A program made the translations under genes and the position numbers. From Papaver somniferum (lineage: Eukaryota; Streptophyta; Magnoliopsida; Ranunculales; Papaveraceae), in NCBI RefSeq assembly GCF_003573695.1, contig NC_039361.1:134572777-134636776 (forward strand): a stretch of 64,000 bases of DNA, given 5' to 3'. The notes beneath the pieces are model-generated. The model saw only the letters and a program-made list of their open reading frames with translations, was not told where the DNA came from and did no database searches. Shown here piece after piece: positions 22,809-34,617 of this stretch (position 1 is its first letter; each line of letters begins with the position of its first letter).

Positions 22809-25584
22809 GTTTCCCTCTTTCAACTTTAATTTGTAATTGGGATGCTTTTGTGATATTTTGTTTTTTGCTTCTTTTTGAGATGTTGTACTTATGTCACCTT
22901 GAGTGACACTCTTTTTAATATATCTTTCCCTTTTCATGTCAAAAAAAAAATGACCCATCATACAAAGCCGGCCATAAAACCAACCTTGTACAAAATGTTT
23001 TTGCCACTATTGAGTTGCATAGTTTGTTTCGGTTCATGATTTATTTTTTAGTTTCTTATTTTTTAGTTCAGAATTTAATTAAACGGATGTTTTAGAGCAC
23101 TGCTTGGTCGAACTCGCAGGCGTTGATATCTCAAGCTTGTTTGTCAAGTTTAGTTGCCAAAACTATAAGTCTTGATTTTTAGTCTACTTATAACTAAGTC
23201 TCGGGTTAGGTAGAAAGTGTAGTTGAGCATCAGACTTCACGGCGTTCATCGATTGAAGACGAAGAAATACTGTGGAAATTCATCAACAAAAGGTATGTGG
23301 AGACTTGAAATCACCTGTCACTCAAAAGTTTATCTACTCTATCTCCTATTTGATATAAAATTCGTATAGCTATACGGACTTCGACTATATACATTTGATA
23401 TTTCGAGCTGAGTTTAACTCGCTTACATATTTCTCGAAATATGTGTTTGTAAGCTTTCGCTTTAACTAAGTTCATCTTATATTCTTGATGAAAGTCAAAA
23501 GATGATCATGTGAAAATCATCTGGTAACATCTTACATGATTTGTGTGAGACATTCATTTGATGTAGACTTGGAATGTTTCGTATTGATCATTCGATCAAT
23601 TCAAAATTGTTTTGAAGCTAATAGTTTGTGTGAGATAGCTATTATCGTCTTATAAGAATGTTTGAATGATTGAAATGGGAGTTTAGAACTATTAACCATG
23701 ATTAGGTATAGCACAATATACGCACTTTTATGCTCACTATTGCAAGTTATTTCAAGTCCGGGAACCATAGTATACATACCCGTATACATACTGGTTGGTT
23801 TAATGAAAGTCCGGGAACTTAGGATGCATACCCGTATGTTTAATGGCGTAAAGTTCATGTCTGGAAAACCAACTGAGTTTGGAAGGTATGCGTACCCGTT
23901 CGCATACTGGCGAACCCAAACTTAATCCGACCACTTAGGTATGCTTACCCATTTGCATACTTGAGTTGGTTATGTTTTAAAATCGGTTTGTTCATGAACT
24001 AATACATTTATATATTAAAGAATGCAATCTTTTGCAAACCGTGGCTATAATGTTCATGAATTGATTCGAGTGAATCAAAATCGATTTTGCTTCAATTGTG
24101 TCTTGTATACTTCTATGAGAATATAAACAATTGAAAAACTCTAGAATTAGTTTCATTTGAGTCATTTGAACTAGTTATGGTTAAGATGAACAAGGTTGAT
24201 ATGAAAGTGTTCATATGGCTAACTTCGGTTAACTATTGTTAAGCCAACAAGGTGTACACATTTAGGTACGATTACTCATATCTAAATGAAGTCACTTTTC
24301 ATTTGTGTGTCACAAGCTAAGTTCAATCTAACGGTTGAAAGATATTAGCTTGACTAATCAGGTTTTCATCTAACAATGAATATTGAATGCTTTGTTACCA
24401 AGGTAACGTTGATTGCAAACCCTGATTTGAATACTATATAAGGGAGAACTCTAGCAACTGAGAAACCTAATCCCTACACCTCATGCGTGATACTAGTTGC
24501 GACGAGAGTCGATTCTCCTTTAACCTTATGTTTTTTTTTCCAAAACCCTGTATGTTAACGAATTAAAGACTTCATTGGGATAGTGAAGCCAGACCCAACT
24601 ATTTTCTTTGTAGTTACGTGTTCTGATCTTCCTGTTTTCTATCATATTGAGTACTATCTTCTTTAAGATTCGCTCAAGATTTAATCTCCGATAGGCAAGA
24701 TAAAAAGTAGTCACAAACATCTTCATCTCATCTTTTGTGATTCCACAATATCTTATTTCGCTACCATACGATTAAGATTAATGTGAGGTGATTGATATCA
24801 ATAGGTTGTTCTTCGGGAATATAAGTCCGGTGTATCAATTGGTTCATGTTCACCTTGATTTATCAACAGACGAAACAAAACTCACAGGTATTTCTGTGGG
24901 AGACAGATTTATCTATTCAATATATTTTTCTGTGTGAGACAGATTGGTTTATCAAGTCTTCGACTTTGGGTCGTAGAAACTTTTAGTTGTGGGTGAGATC
25001 AGCTAAGGGAATCAAGTGCGCAGAGTTCTATTGGGATTCAAAGGCGTAAAGAACGCGACTGTACCTTGATCAGTATGAGATTGTTCAGGGATCAACTTCA
25101 TTCAAGTCCGAAGTTAACTTGGAGTAGGCTAGTGTCTGTAGCGGCTTAATACATTGTGGTGTTCAAATCTGGGCTAGGTCCCGTGGTTTTTATGCATTTG
25201 CGGTTTCCTCGTTAACAAAATTTCTGGTGTCTGTGTTATTTCTTTTCCGCATTATATTTGTTTATATAATTAAAATACCACAGGATGTGCGTAGTTCAAT
25301 CAATTAGATAATCCAACCTTTGGTTGTTATTATAAATAGATTGACACTTGAACATTGGTCTTTGGTACCGTTCAAGTTATGTCACATAATAATCAGGCTC
25401 GCTGATTTCTATCAGTTTGATTTGCTGATTACATTATGAAACAAATATACAACGCTTGGATATATTTCCATAGATTGAGTCTGACTGTCTAGTTGACTCT
25501 CTTGGAATTAAATTGGAGTTTGTCTATACAGATTGCTTAAACGAAATATTAGGTGAGGTTTTTAATTAGACCCCCACTTTTTCA
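22809..25584 (+). repeat. Duplicated block, copy 2: LINE tail plus Copia LTR
   Basis: Repeats 15107-17596 in the same orientation, including the LINE 3' region, its A-run (22941-22950) and the bases between it and the LTR. Because the shared DNA extends beyond the LTR, this is not just the two LTRs of one element. Confidence 0.85.
23088..25584 (+). mobile_element. Copia-type LTR C
   Basis: Starts TGTTTTAGAGCACTGC and ends ACCCCCACTTTTTCA, giving proper TG...CA ends over about 2.5 kb. No primer site follows (next bases GGATTAGCAT), so it is a 3' LTR or solo LTR. It holds about 0.3 kb near 23745-24060 missing from LTR A, including repeats of CATACCCGTATGC and AAGTCCGGGAAC. Confidence 0.75.
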
Positions 25585-26559
25585 GGATTAGCATAATGTA
25601 TAGCAAGCTTGGTGTTTGAGGGTAAAAACGGTTTCTGCTGATTTTGGTAATTTCGTGTCTGGGTGAGAAACAAGTCTAAACCCTAAACAATGTACTGCAC
25701 GGGAGTACTTTAGATTCGAGAGATCAATCTGTACAAATCCGGCCTAAACCAAGAAATGGCCGTTCCAGATTTTCTTCGGTCACAAAGTGAAGGAGAAGGG
25801 TTGTTCTTGGGGAGGGAAGCGAAGAGAGTGTTGAGACCAGAATAGTTAATTCTGGAAGATTGGTTATTTTAAGACTTGTATCAGAAAGTGAAACTCTAGC
25901 AATGTGGAAATCTAATAGGTGATTTCTGAGTGTTGTATTCTCCTAACCAAAACTTGTTCTTTGGTGGAAATAGGTGAGACCTATTTATATAAGTCGCAAC
26001 GAAACGTACCCTAGTCTCGTAAGAAGTGGAAACAGTTGAGTAAATGGAAGAAAGCGGTAACGGGTAACGCCTGCAATTGATGTTTCCATAATGAAGGAAA
26101 CGTTTCACCATTACTTCCTGTATTTACTAACCGCCTCACTCTTATGACACTTTCTTGTAATGGGCGTAGTATTCTCCGCACGTTGTAAACCGCCATACCA
26201 ATACCCTGATGAACATCCCCCAGTTTGTGACATGTTTTGATGTCTCGAGTGTTTTGTGTAGCATGTTGCTATTGTTTGGCAATTTGATCTTGGGAGGCAT
26301 ACCGGCTCGGTGGTGACCTTCGACGGTCGAGATTTTGCATCTTGAGAGGAAGGTTAGTCGTTGGTTGTGGTTACCTTCCATTGGTAGACAGTGGCGTGGC
26401 CACGGTTCTGGCATGGCTTGCGCATGCTCTTGGCGTGGCTAATTAGGGTTTGGTGCCGTGACCATAGAATTAGCATAGCTAAGTGTGTGTCGTGTCCAAA
26501 GAGTTGGCAGCGTAGCCAAAGGTTGCCACAAGTCGTTTGGTTTAGTGGCGAGCTTGTAC

Positions 26560-27895
26560 GTCTGAGATTTGCATCTCAGAAGGAAGGATAGTCATTGATT
26601 GTTGCAACCTTCCGTTTGGAAGCTAGCGGCATAGAGGCATGGCCGACATGGCTTTGGCGTGGCCAAATTAGGGCTTTGGCACCGTGGCCAAATTAGGGTT
26701 TTGGCACCGTGGACAAGAGTTGGCACCGTAGCCAAGATATTGCCACAAGTCGTTTGGTGGAAAGTTTGTACGGCTGAGATTTGCATATCAGAGGGAAGGG
26801 TAGTTGTTGATTGTTGCAACCCTCCATTTGGCATCCAGCGGCATGGAGGCATGGACGACATGGATTTAGCATGGCCAAATTAGGGCTTTGGAACCGTGGA
26901 CAAATTAGGGTTTTGGCACCGTGGCCAAGAGTTGGAACCGTAGCCAAGAGATTGCCACAAGTCGTTTGTTGGAAAGTTTGTATGGCTGAGATTTGCATCT
27001 CAGAGGTAAGGGTAGCCGTTGATTATTTCAACCCCTCATTTGGCAGCCAGCGGCATGGAGGCATGGCCGACATGGCTTTGGGATGGTTTAGGCGCGGCCA
27101 AAATTAGGGTTTTGGAATAGTTTAGGCGCGACCAAAATTATGGCTTGGCATTGGGCCAAAAGTTGCCACGTGTTTGGTGGCGAACTTGGACGGCTGAGAT
27201 TTGTATCTCAGAAGGAAGGGTGGCCGTTGATTGTTGCAATCCTTCGTTTGGCAGCCAGCGGCATGGAGGCATGGCCGGCATGGCTTTGGCGTGGTTTAGG
27301 CGCGACCAAGCTAGGATTTTGGCATAGTTTTAGGCGCGACCAAAATTAGGGTTTTGGCATAGTTTAGGTGCGGCCAAAATTAGGGCTTGGCATTGGGCTA
27401 AAAGTTGCCACGTGTTTGGTGGCGAACTTGGACGACTGAGATTTTGCATCTCAGAAGGAAGAGTAGTCGTTGATTTTTGCAACCCTTCATTTGGCAGCCA
27501 GCGGCATGGAGGCATTGCCGGAATGGCTTTGGCATGTTTTAGGCACGACCAAATTAGGGTTTTGGCATAAACCGTGGAATTTGGCATTGGGCCAGAAGTT
27601 GCCATATGTTAGGTGGAGAACTTGTACGGCTGGGATTTGCATCTCAGAAGGAAGGGTAGCCGTCGATTGTTGCAACTCTTCGTTTGGCAGCCAGCGACAT
27701 GGAGGCATGGCCGGCTGGGCTTTGTCAGGTTTTAGGTGCGGCCAAATTAGGGTTTTAGCATAAACCGTGGAATTTGGCATTGGGTCAGAAGTTTCCATGC
27801 GTTTGGCGGCGAAATTGTAACGCTGAGATTTGCATCTCAGAAGGAAGGGTAGTCGTCGATTGTTGCAACCCTTCGTTTGGCATCCAGCGGCATGA
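26560..27895 (+). repeat. Tandem units of about 190-240 bp (first array)
   Basis: Each unit contains CTGAGATTTGCATCTCAG, a near-perfect palindrome, at 26563, 26774, 26986, 27194, 27436, 27630 and 27823. GGAAGGGTAGCCGTTGATTG, CAGCGGCATGGAGGCATGGC and GGCGCGGCCAAAATTAGGG follow. The spacing drifts between 193 and 242 bp as the internal TTAGG-GTTTTGGCAT pieces vary in number. Confidence 0.9.
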
Positions 27896-28410
27896 AGGCA
27901 TGGCCTTGGCACGGTGGCGCGGCTGGCATGGTATGCCTTTGGCGCGGAGGTGTGGCTGGCATGACTGGCATGCCGTTGGTGCGACTGGCATGGTATGCTT
28001 TTGGCGCGGATATGTGGCTGGCATGGCTGGCATGCCGTTGGCACGGTAGTGCGGCTGGCATGGTATGCCTTTGGCGCGGAGATGTAACTGGCATGCCGCT
28101 GGCACGGTGGTGTGGATGGCATGTTATGCCTTTGGCGCGGAGATGTGGATGGCATGGATGGCATGCCGTTGGCACGGTGATCCGGCTTGCATGTTATGCC
28201 TTTGGCGCGGAGATGTGGCTGGCATGGCTGGCATGCCGTTGGCACGGTGGTGCGGCTGGCATGGTATGCCTTTGGCGCAGAGATGTGGCTGGCACGCCGT
28301 TGTCACGGTGGTGCGGCTGGAATGGTATGCCTTTGGCACAGAGATGTGGCTGGCATGTCGTTGGCACGGTGGTGCGGATGGCATGGTATGCCTTTGGCGC
28401 GGAGATGATG
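27895..28410 (+). repeat. GC-rich minisatellite of about 70 bp (first array)
   Basis: Units read roughly GGCTGGCATGCCGTTGGCAC, GGTGGTGCGGCTGGCATGG, TATGCCTTTGGCGCGGAGATG, within about 70 bp, with partial units mixed in. All six frames are nearly open, producing Trp/His/Gly/Met-rich or Pro/Ala/His-rich readings that are artefacts of the repeat. Confidence 0.9.
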
Positions 28411-28614
28411 CCAGTCAATACTGAGGGTTCTATCGTGGAATATAGCATGTATAAAAAAAAGGTACCCTGGTAAATTTTACGTAGACATATTGAATGGCTC
28501 AATAAATGTGTTAGTGGAGCTATTGGTAGTTTCGGCTTCGTTTTCTTATAGAGTGACGTCACGTTAGACCAAGGTTTTACGATTTTAACCCTAAGCTAAA
28601 AAACACCATCAAAA

Positions 28615-29890
28615 TTAAGTCCCTTGCTTAGCTCGAAACAGGGGCATTGTTACGGGGTAAGCATGAGATGGTGACAGACAAGGACAAAATCGAAACGGAA
28701 AGTCATGAAGGGATGGTCAGGAAGATACGGCTAACCTTTTTCGGAGGTAAGGAAAACCTGCGACTCTCGTGTTGGCGGTTCTGCGAAAATTTGGCTCGGA
28801 GTGGAGCCGCTTGCAGTGCTTGACGTAAAGTGAGCCACTGGTGTTGCTTGGCTTGGAATGGATCTGCTGGTGTCGGATTGGCTTGGAATGAGACGCTAGC
28901 GTTTTATTGGCTTGTAATGGAGCCGCTGGAATTGGCTTGTCTTAAAACGGAGTCGTTGGCATAGGCTCAGCGTGATATGAAGCCGTTGGATTGGCTTGGT
29001 ACGGAATGGGGCCACCGTCGTAGGCTTGGCTTGTAATGGAGCCGCTGGCGTAGGCTTGGCATCGGCTTTTGTTGGCTCCCGCTTGGTATGCGGACTGTTG
29101 GTGCAATCGACTATGGGTGGGGAAGTTGCGCTGGAAGGACGCAAGCTTCTAGCACTGGAAAGGATGCAAGCTCCTGGCGCTGGAAGGACGTAAGATGTTA
29201 GCGCTGGAAAGGATCAAGATGCTGGCGCTGGAAGGACGCTAGCTGCTATCGCTGGAAAGGATGCATGTTGCTGGCGCTGGAGAGATGCAAGTTGCTGGCG
29301 CTGGAAGGACGCAAGATGCTAGCGCTGGAAAGGACGCAAGTTGTTGGCACTGGAAAGATGCAAGATGCTGGCGCTGGAAGGGATGCAAGCTGCTGGCGCT
29401 GGAAGGATATAGGCTGCTGGCGCTGGAAATAACGCAGGCTGCTGGTACTGGAACTTCGGCTACCAAACGGTGGTGATAGCGCTAGAACTAGGCTATCAAC
29501 CGGTGGTGATGGCGCCTGGAAACTTTGTCTAAATTAGGGTTTGGCATGCCGAAACCCTAATTAGCGCCCTTTACTAAAATCATTGTAGAATTCTCGTACA
29601 AACTCGGATTTTGATGGTCCGCCCCTCTATTCTAATAAGAAAAGAATTTCCTATCTCCCGGCGCGGGGATATTTAGGTTTTGAGCTCGTTTAGGAGGTGA
29701 AAACAACCCGACAGTAAAAACTCATGAAGAATTCATGAGGGATGTTGCGGGCCCGAGGTAGCATAGTCGCGCCCAGTCATTTATTCCTGTTCATGGAGCA
29801 CGAAGGAATCTTTATTTTGTGCAAACTCTAGAAACTCCGTCCATATGAAAAGAGGTATTGACCCTCTTATGTTTTCTGTTGCCCGCACGT
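28615..29890 (+). repeat. Internal region with 25-30 bp GCTGGAAAGGA and TGGAGCCGCTGG repeats
   Basis: From about 28780 to 29080 units such as GGCTTGGAATGGAGCCGCTGG recur. From 29125 to 29460 units of about 25 bp (GCTGGCGCTGGAAAGGATGCAA) recur about a dozen times. The rest up to 29890 is unique, non-coding, and includes ACTCATGAAGAATTCATGAG. Confidence 0.8.
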
Positions 29891-30960
29891 ATCCGTGCTT
29901 TCGTTTGGAAGCCAGCGGCATGGAGGCATGGCCGACATAGCTTTGGCACCGTGGAAAATTAGGGTTTTGACACCGTGGCCAAGATTTGGCACCGTAGCCA
30001 AGAGATTGCCACAAGTCGTTTGGTGGCAAGTTTGTCCGGCTGAGATTTGCGTTTCAGAGGGAAGGGTAGCCGTTGATTGTTGCAACCCTCCGTTTGGCAG
30101 CCAACGACATGGAGGCATGGCCGGTGTGGCTTTGGCGTGGTTTAGGCGTGACCAAGCTAGGATTTTGGCATAGTTTTAGGCGCGGCCAAAATTAGGGTTT
30201 TGGCATAGTTTAGGCGCGGCCAAAATTAGGGCTTGGCATTGGGAAAAAGTTGCCACGCGTTTGGTGGCGAACTTGGACGGCTGAGATTTGCATCTCATAA
30301 GGAAGGGTGGCCGTTGATTGTTGCAACCCTTAGTTCCAGCGGCATGGAGGCATGGCTTTGGCGTGGTTTAGGCGCGGCCAAGCTAGGATTTTGGCATAGT
30401 TTTAGGCGCGGCCAAAGTTAGGGTTTTGGCATAGTTTAGGCGCGGCCAAAATTAGGGATTGGCATTGGGCCAAAAGTTTCCACGCGTTTGATAGCGAACT
30501 TGGACGGTTGAGATTTTGCATATCTGAAGGAAGGGTGGTCGTTTATTGTTGCAACCCTTCGTTTGGCAGCCAACGGCATGGAGGCATGGCCGGCATGGCT
30601 TTGGCATGTTTTAGGCGCGGCCAAATTAGGGTTTTTGCATAAACTATGGTATTTGGCATTGGGCCAGAAGTTTCCATGCATTTGGTGGCAAACTTGTACG
30701 GCTGATATTTGCATCTCATAAGGAAGGGTAGCCGTCGATTGTTGCAACCCTTCGTTTGGCAGCCAGCGGCATGGTCGGCATGGCTTTGGCATGTTTTAGG
30801 CGCGGCCAAGTTAGAGTTTTTGCATAAATCATGGAATTTGGCATTCGTCCAGAAGTTTCCATGCGTTTGGTAGCGAACTTGTACGGCTGAGATTTGCATC
30901 TCAGAAGGAAGGGTAGCCGTCGATTGTTGCAACCCTTCGTTTGGCATCCAGCGGCATGGA
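29890..30960 (+). repeat. Tandem units of about 190-240 bp (second array)
   Basis: Same family as 26560-27895, with the CTGAGATTTGCATCTCAG-type palindrome near 30040, 30281, 30509, 30701 and 30887. It belongs to the 3' LTR of the same element. Confidence 0.9.
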
Positions 30961-31580
30961 GGCATGTCCGGCATGGCCTTGGCACGGTGGCGCGGCTAGC
31001 ATGGTATGCCACTATGCCTTTGGCACGGAGGTGTGGTTGGCATGCCGTTGGAACGGTGGTGCGGCTGGCATGGTATGCCTTTGGCGCGGAGATGTGGCTG
31101 GCATGTTGTTGGCACGGTGGTGCGGCTGGCATGGTATGCCTTTGGTGCGGAGATGTGGCTGACATGGCTGGCATGCCGTTGGCACGGTGGTGCGTCTGGC
31201 ATGGTTGGCATGCCTTTGGCGCGGAGATGTGGCTGGCGTGGCTGGCATGCCGTTGGAACGGTGGTGCGGCTGGCATGTTATTCCTTTGGAGCGGAGATGT
31301 GGCTGGCATGGCTGGCATGCCGTTGGCACGGTGGTGCGGCTGGCATGGTATGCCCATGGCGCAGAGATTTGGCTGGGATGGCTGGAATGCCGTTGGCACG
31401 GTGGTACGACTGGCATGGTATGCCTTTGGCGCGGAGATGTGGCTGGCATGGCTGGCATGTCGTTGGCACGGTGGTGCGGCTGGCATGGTATGCGTTTGGC
31501 GCGGAGATGTGGTTGGCATGGCTGGTATGTCGTTGGCACGGTGGTGCGGCTGGCATGGTATGCGTTTGGCGCGGAGATGA
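30960..31580 (+). repeat. GC-rich 70-bp minisatellite (second array)
   Basis: Same unit as 27895-28410 and better preserved: successive copies around 31300-31570 are 70 bp apart. It ends at the shared GATGATG-CAGTCAATACTG boundary. Confidence 0.9.
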
Positions 31581-31783
31581 TGTCAGTCAATACTGAGGGT
31601 TCTATCGTGGAACATAACATGTGCAAAAAAAGGTACCCTGGTAAATTTCACGTAGACATATTGAATCGCTCAATAAATGTGTTAGTGGAGCTATTAGTAT
31701 TTTCGGCTTCGTTTTCTTGACGTCACATTAGAATAAGGTCTTACGATTTTAACCCTAAGCTAAAAACCACTATCAACACTTGG

Positions 31784-32235
31784 ATAAATGGTGTGTGATT
31801 CGAAACATTATACTCCCTCTGTACGCAATATAAAGGCAGTGAAGTGAGAATTCTTTTAGAATAAGCATCTTTTACACGTTTTGCTCATCAATTCCAATAC
31901 AATTAATTAGATTTATCTAGGAAGTATGGAACCATATTAGGAGTTTCTATCCCACCAAAGTATTGAATTCGTGTGAATTGTCCCTGGAAATATCATTAAC
32001 TAAGTTTTTAATTTGTTGTATATTTGTTTATTTCCGGGAAGAAAAAGGTTAAAAATATATATTTAAAGAGAAACTTCAGAAAAATTAAAGAATTTATAGA
32101 CTATACACTTAAATTAAGGACTTCCAACAGAAAAGAATAAAATTTGTTGGAACATATTGTCAAACCGAAGCTTCTTTGGTTTAAAAAAAAAAAAACTCGA
32201 AGTTAATGCACCGCACGACTCGTCTTATTATTGAC
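31784..32235. other. AT-rich flank, nothing certain
   Basis: Contains TACTCCCTCTGTACGCAATA near 31811, which looks like one Stowaway MITE end, but the matching inverted end is absent. Otherwise unrecognised. Confidence 0.4.
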
Positions 32236-32496
32236 TTAAATTTTCTTTAGGTGGATTTCCAAAACCTCTTTGCTTTTTGTTTGCTTGTTTTTTAATTCTA
32301 AAATAAAGAAAGACCGATAAATATTAAAAACACCATTAACACCTGTATACACATAATCTGTGACTGACCACGTGTCAAGGAATAGACGCGTGTAATAAAT
32401 CAATATGAGGAACATCAAGACAATGATTCCACGTTGCAACACTAGAAGAATAGGATCATCATCTCCGGCCACGTATCCATCATCAGGCAGATCCAA
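32236..32496 (-). pseudogene. Unrecognised membrane-protein exon cut by an LTR element
   Basis: Minus-strand open frame beginning DLPDDGYVAGDDDPILL and running into a strong hydrophobic helix (GIIVLMFLILIYYTRLFL), then DTWSVTDYVYTG. There is no ATG; the frame runs straight into the LTR that starts at 32497, so the 5' part of the reading was probably separated by the insertion. A possible splice donor (ACAG/GTGTTAAT) follows YTG. The family is not recognised. It could be a host gene exon or a chance frame. Confidence 0.25.
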
Positions 32497-33290
32497 TGAT
32501 GACAGAACGAGGGCTACCTAAGGAGCGAGCTACTGAGAAGTACCCTAGAAGACCCAAAATCCCACTTTACTCTATCCCAAGATTGATTCAAAATCGATGG
32601 TAGATATTAATCTAACCGACAAGGATGTGACAGGGACATCAAACAACTGTCTGACGCGTGCGGACTGTCCAACTACCCGCCTTAAATGCTACATGCAAAG
32701 GTTACGTGTCAAGTATCCCGTGGAGGAATAGGCAGCGATCCATCGTTACAATATGCTACCGTTAAGATCATTGTACGAAACGAAGATATCAGCGGTATCG
32801 ACACAGAGATCAAGACGATAAGGATATAGTTGTTACTCAGAAGACCCCACAAAGAATCCCTATAAATACCCCTCTCCACTGAGAGAGAAGGGGTCGAACG
32901 ATTTTAGGAAGAGTGAGAGATAGCTCAAGAGAGATAAATTGTAAGAGTAGGTATGAGTTATATTTCCTTCGTAGCTTCGTCCCCCACTCAAGGTCATTTA
33001 ACTATATTTGTAACCTTTGAATACATAGTGAAACACCAACCCCTATGGACGTAGGCCTTAGTACTGAACCACGTAAATCTGTTTCTCATTTACATTCTGC
33101 ACTTATGATCTTCGTAATTTAACATTATGCATCTTTTAGATCAGAAATAAGGACGATCCCGAATGATCAGAGTTTTCCCTTTTACTGCTTTATGCAACTT
33201 TAATCATATTACTATCATTTTGTTAGTTTTACTACGATTTCGAACTTTATTTGTGGATACGGAGCTACCTTCGTTATTTCCGTGTTCACA
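32497..33290 (+). mobile_element. LTR E of a second LTR retroelement (5' LTR)
   Basis: About 790 bp from TGATGACAGAACGAGG to CGTGTTCACA. It contains a TATAAATACCCC promoter-like box near 32860. AGGTAATTT-free A/T-rich sequence and the ACCCCTATGGACGTAGGCC-type block follow it. TGGCGCTAGAAAC, a plausible primer site, starts at 33293. Confidence 0.65.
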
Positions 33291-33292
33291 AT

Positions 33293-34085
33293 CTGGCGCT
33301 AGAAACATGGACTCTTGTACCGGTAAAAGATTTATCTTTCCCTATGATTATACTTTTTGGCTCTCGGCGCTATTCCCCAAATAATAGTGTTTCGAGCAAC
33401 TTATCATTGTTTTCTTTGAAAAAACATTATAGATCTATGTTTTCCTTTAGATTTGCGTTTACTTTAGCAAGAGCCTTCTAGATCTATGTTTTCCTCGAAA
33501 AGAAAACCATTTAGATTTATGTCTTTCCTCACAAGCAATATTTTCCGGATCCAAGCCTTTTTGATCCTTAAAACCATTTCGTTTAGGTTTTTATCATCCT
33601 CGGAAAATATCCATCCCGAACCTATGTTGTCGTGAATAAAACCCTTGGACCTGCCTGTTTTCACAAAGTATTTTTAGACCTATGAGTAAAACTATGTTTA
33701 CGATAGTCAGATCTACGTTTTCCCTGGTCGTGTTTCCCGAGCCGTGTTTTCCTTGAAAATCTTTAGATATGCGTTGCAGTATTTTTCCTTTCTTTGGATT
33801 AAATTTGCTAACAAAACCAATGTGGATCCTATTCTTCGACAATGTTTTGTTTTTGCAGAAAAATCGAAGATGGAGAAAGCAAAGGATGTGGGAAAAACCA
33901 AGGCATCATCAAAAGAAACACCCAGGACGACCCCAGTTGTGACACGCAGCAAAGAAAATGGTGAGGAGTCGAAGGAGGAAAATCAGAAGCAAGATGCCAC
34001 ACAGATCATCTCACCACTAGATGCTAATACCGTAGCGGCAGCGACCCTCAAAGCTGTAGCAGCCAAAGCCGATGCAACTATTTGA
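33293..34085 (+). pseudogene. Leader and start of gag of element E, truncated
   Basis: After the primer site come about 570 bp of untranslated leader with repeated GATCTATGTTTTCC phrases. An ATG at 33870 then opens a Lys/Glu/Thr-rich frame (EKAKDVGKTKASSKETPRTT, then EESKEENQKQDA). This low-complexity start resembles the N terminus of gypsy gag proteins. The reading breaks off at 34078, where a piece of another LTR family begins, so nothing beyond about 70 residues survives. Confidence 0.55.
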
Positions 34086-34617
34086 GGGTGAAATCAATTT
34101 CTACTGATTTTGGTAATTCGAGTGTGTGGGTGAGAAACGGGTCTAAACCCTAAACAATGTACTGCAAGGGAGTACTTTGATTCGAGAGATCAATCTGTAC
34201 AAATCCGGTATAAACCAAGAAACGGCCGTTCCAGACTTGCTTCGGTCACAAAGTGAAGGAGAAGGGTTGGTCTAGGGAGGGAAGCATAGAGATTGTTGAG
34301 ACCAGAATAGTTGATTTGGGAAGAGTAGTTGTTTGACGACTTGTATCAGAAAGTGGGAAGCTAACAGATGGGAAAGCTAACAAGTGATTTCTGAGTGTTG
34401 TATTCTTCTCACCAAAACTTGTACTTTGGTGGAAATAGGTGAGACCTATTTATTCAAGTCGCAACAAAAACGTACCCTGGTCTCGTAATAAGTGGAAACG
34501 GTATAGTAAATGGAAGAAAGCGGTAATGGGTAACGCATGGAACTGATGTTTCCATAATGAAGGAAAAATTTCACCATTACTTCCTGTATTTACTAACCGC
34601 CTCACTCTTATGACACT
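34079..34617 (+). mobile_element. Fragment of the minisatellite-LTR family
   Basis: Co-linear with 25613-26155: TTTGAGGGTGAAA, CCCTAAACAATGTACTGC, GAGATCAATCTGTACAAATC, GTTGAGACCAGAATAGTT, TTCACCATTACTTCCTGT. It was cut at 34618 by the TAT gypsy array. Only the LTR start is present in this window. Confidence 0.85.

Larger units (their letters stand above)
25613..31778 (+). mobile_element. Non-autonomous LTR retroelement with minisatellite-filled LTRs
   Basis: Bounded by TGTTTGAGGG at the left and CACTATCAACA at the right, with CTTGG on both sides (25608-25612 and 31779-31783), a 5-bp target duplication typical of LTR elements. The 5' LTR covers about 25613-28614. Its last 200 bp (GATGATG-CAGTCAATACTGAGG ... 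TAACCCTAAGCTAAAAA) recur at 31575-31778 as the end of the 3' LTR. The 3' copy appears to lack the first third of the LTR. Between them (28615-29890) is non-coding repeat-rich DNA. No gag or pol was found, so movement would need proteins from another element. Confidence 0.7.

Noticed and set aside
27487..28562. Long open frames rich in Trp/His/Gly/Met on one strand and Pro/Ala/His/Cys on the other
   Set aside because: They are translations of the 70-bp and 200-bp minisatellites in several frames at once; the repeat length and GC content remove stops by chance.
30716..31626. A second set of long open frames in all directions (up to about 267 residues)
   Set aside because: Same minisatellite in the 3' LTR; no domain, no promoter, and frames change between units.
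31811..31830. Stowaway-type MITE end (TACTCCCTCTGTAC)
   Set aside because: The inverted partner end was not found in the next several hundred bases, so no element can be defined.
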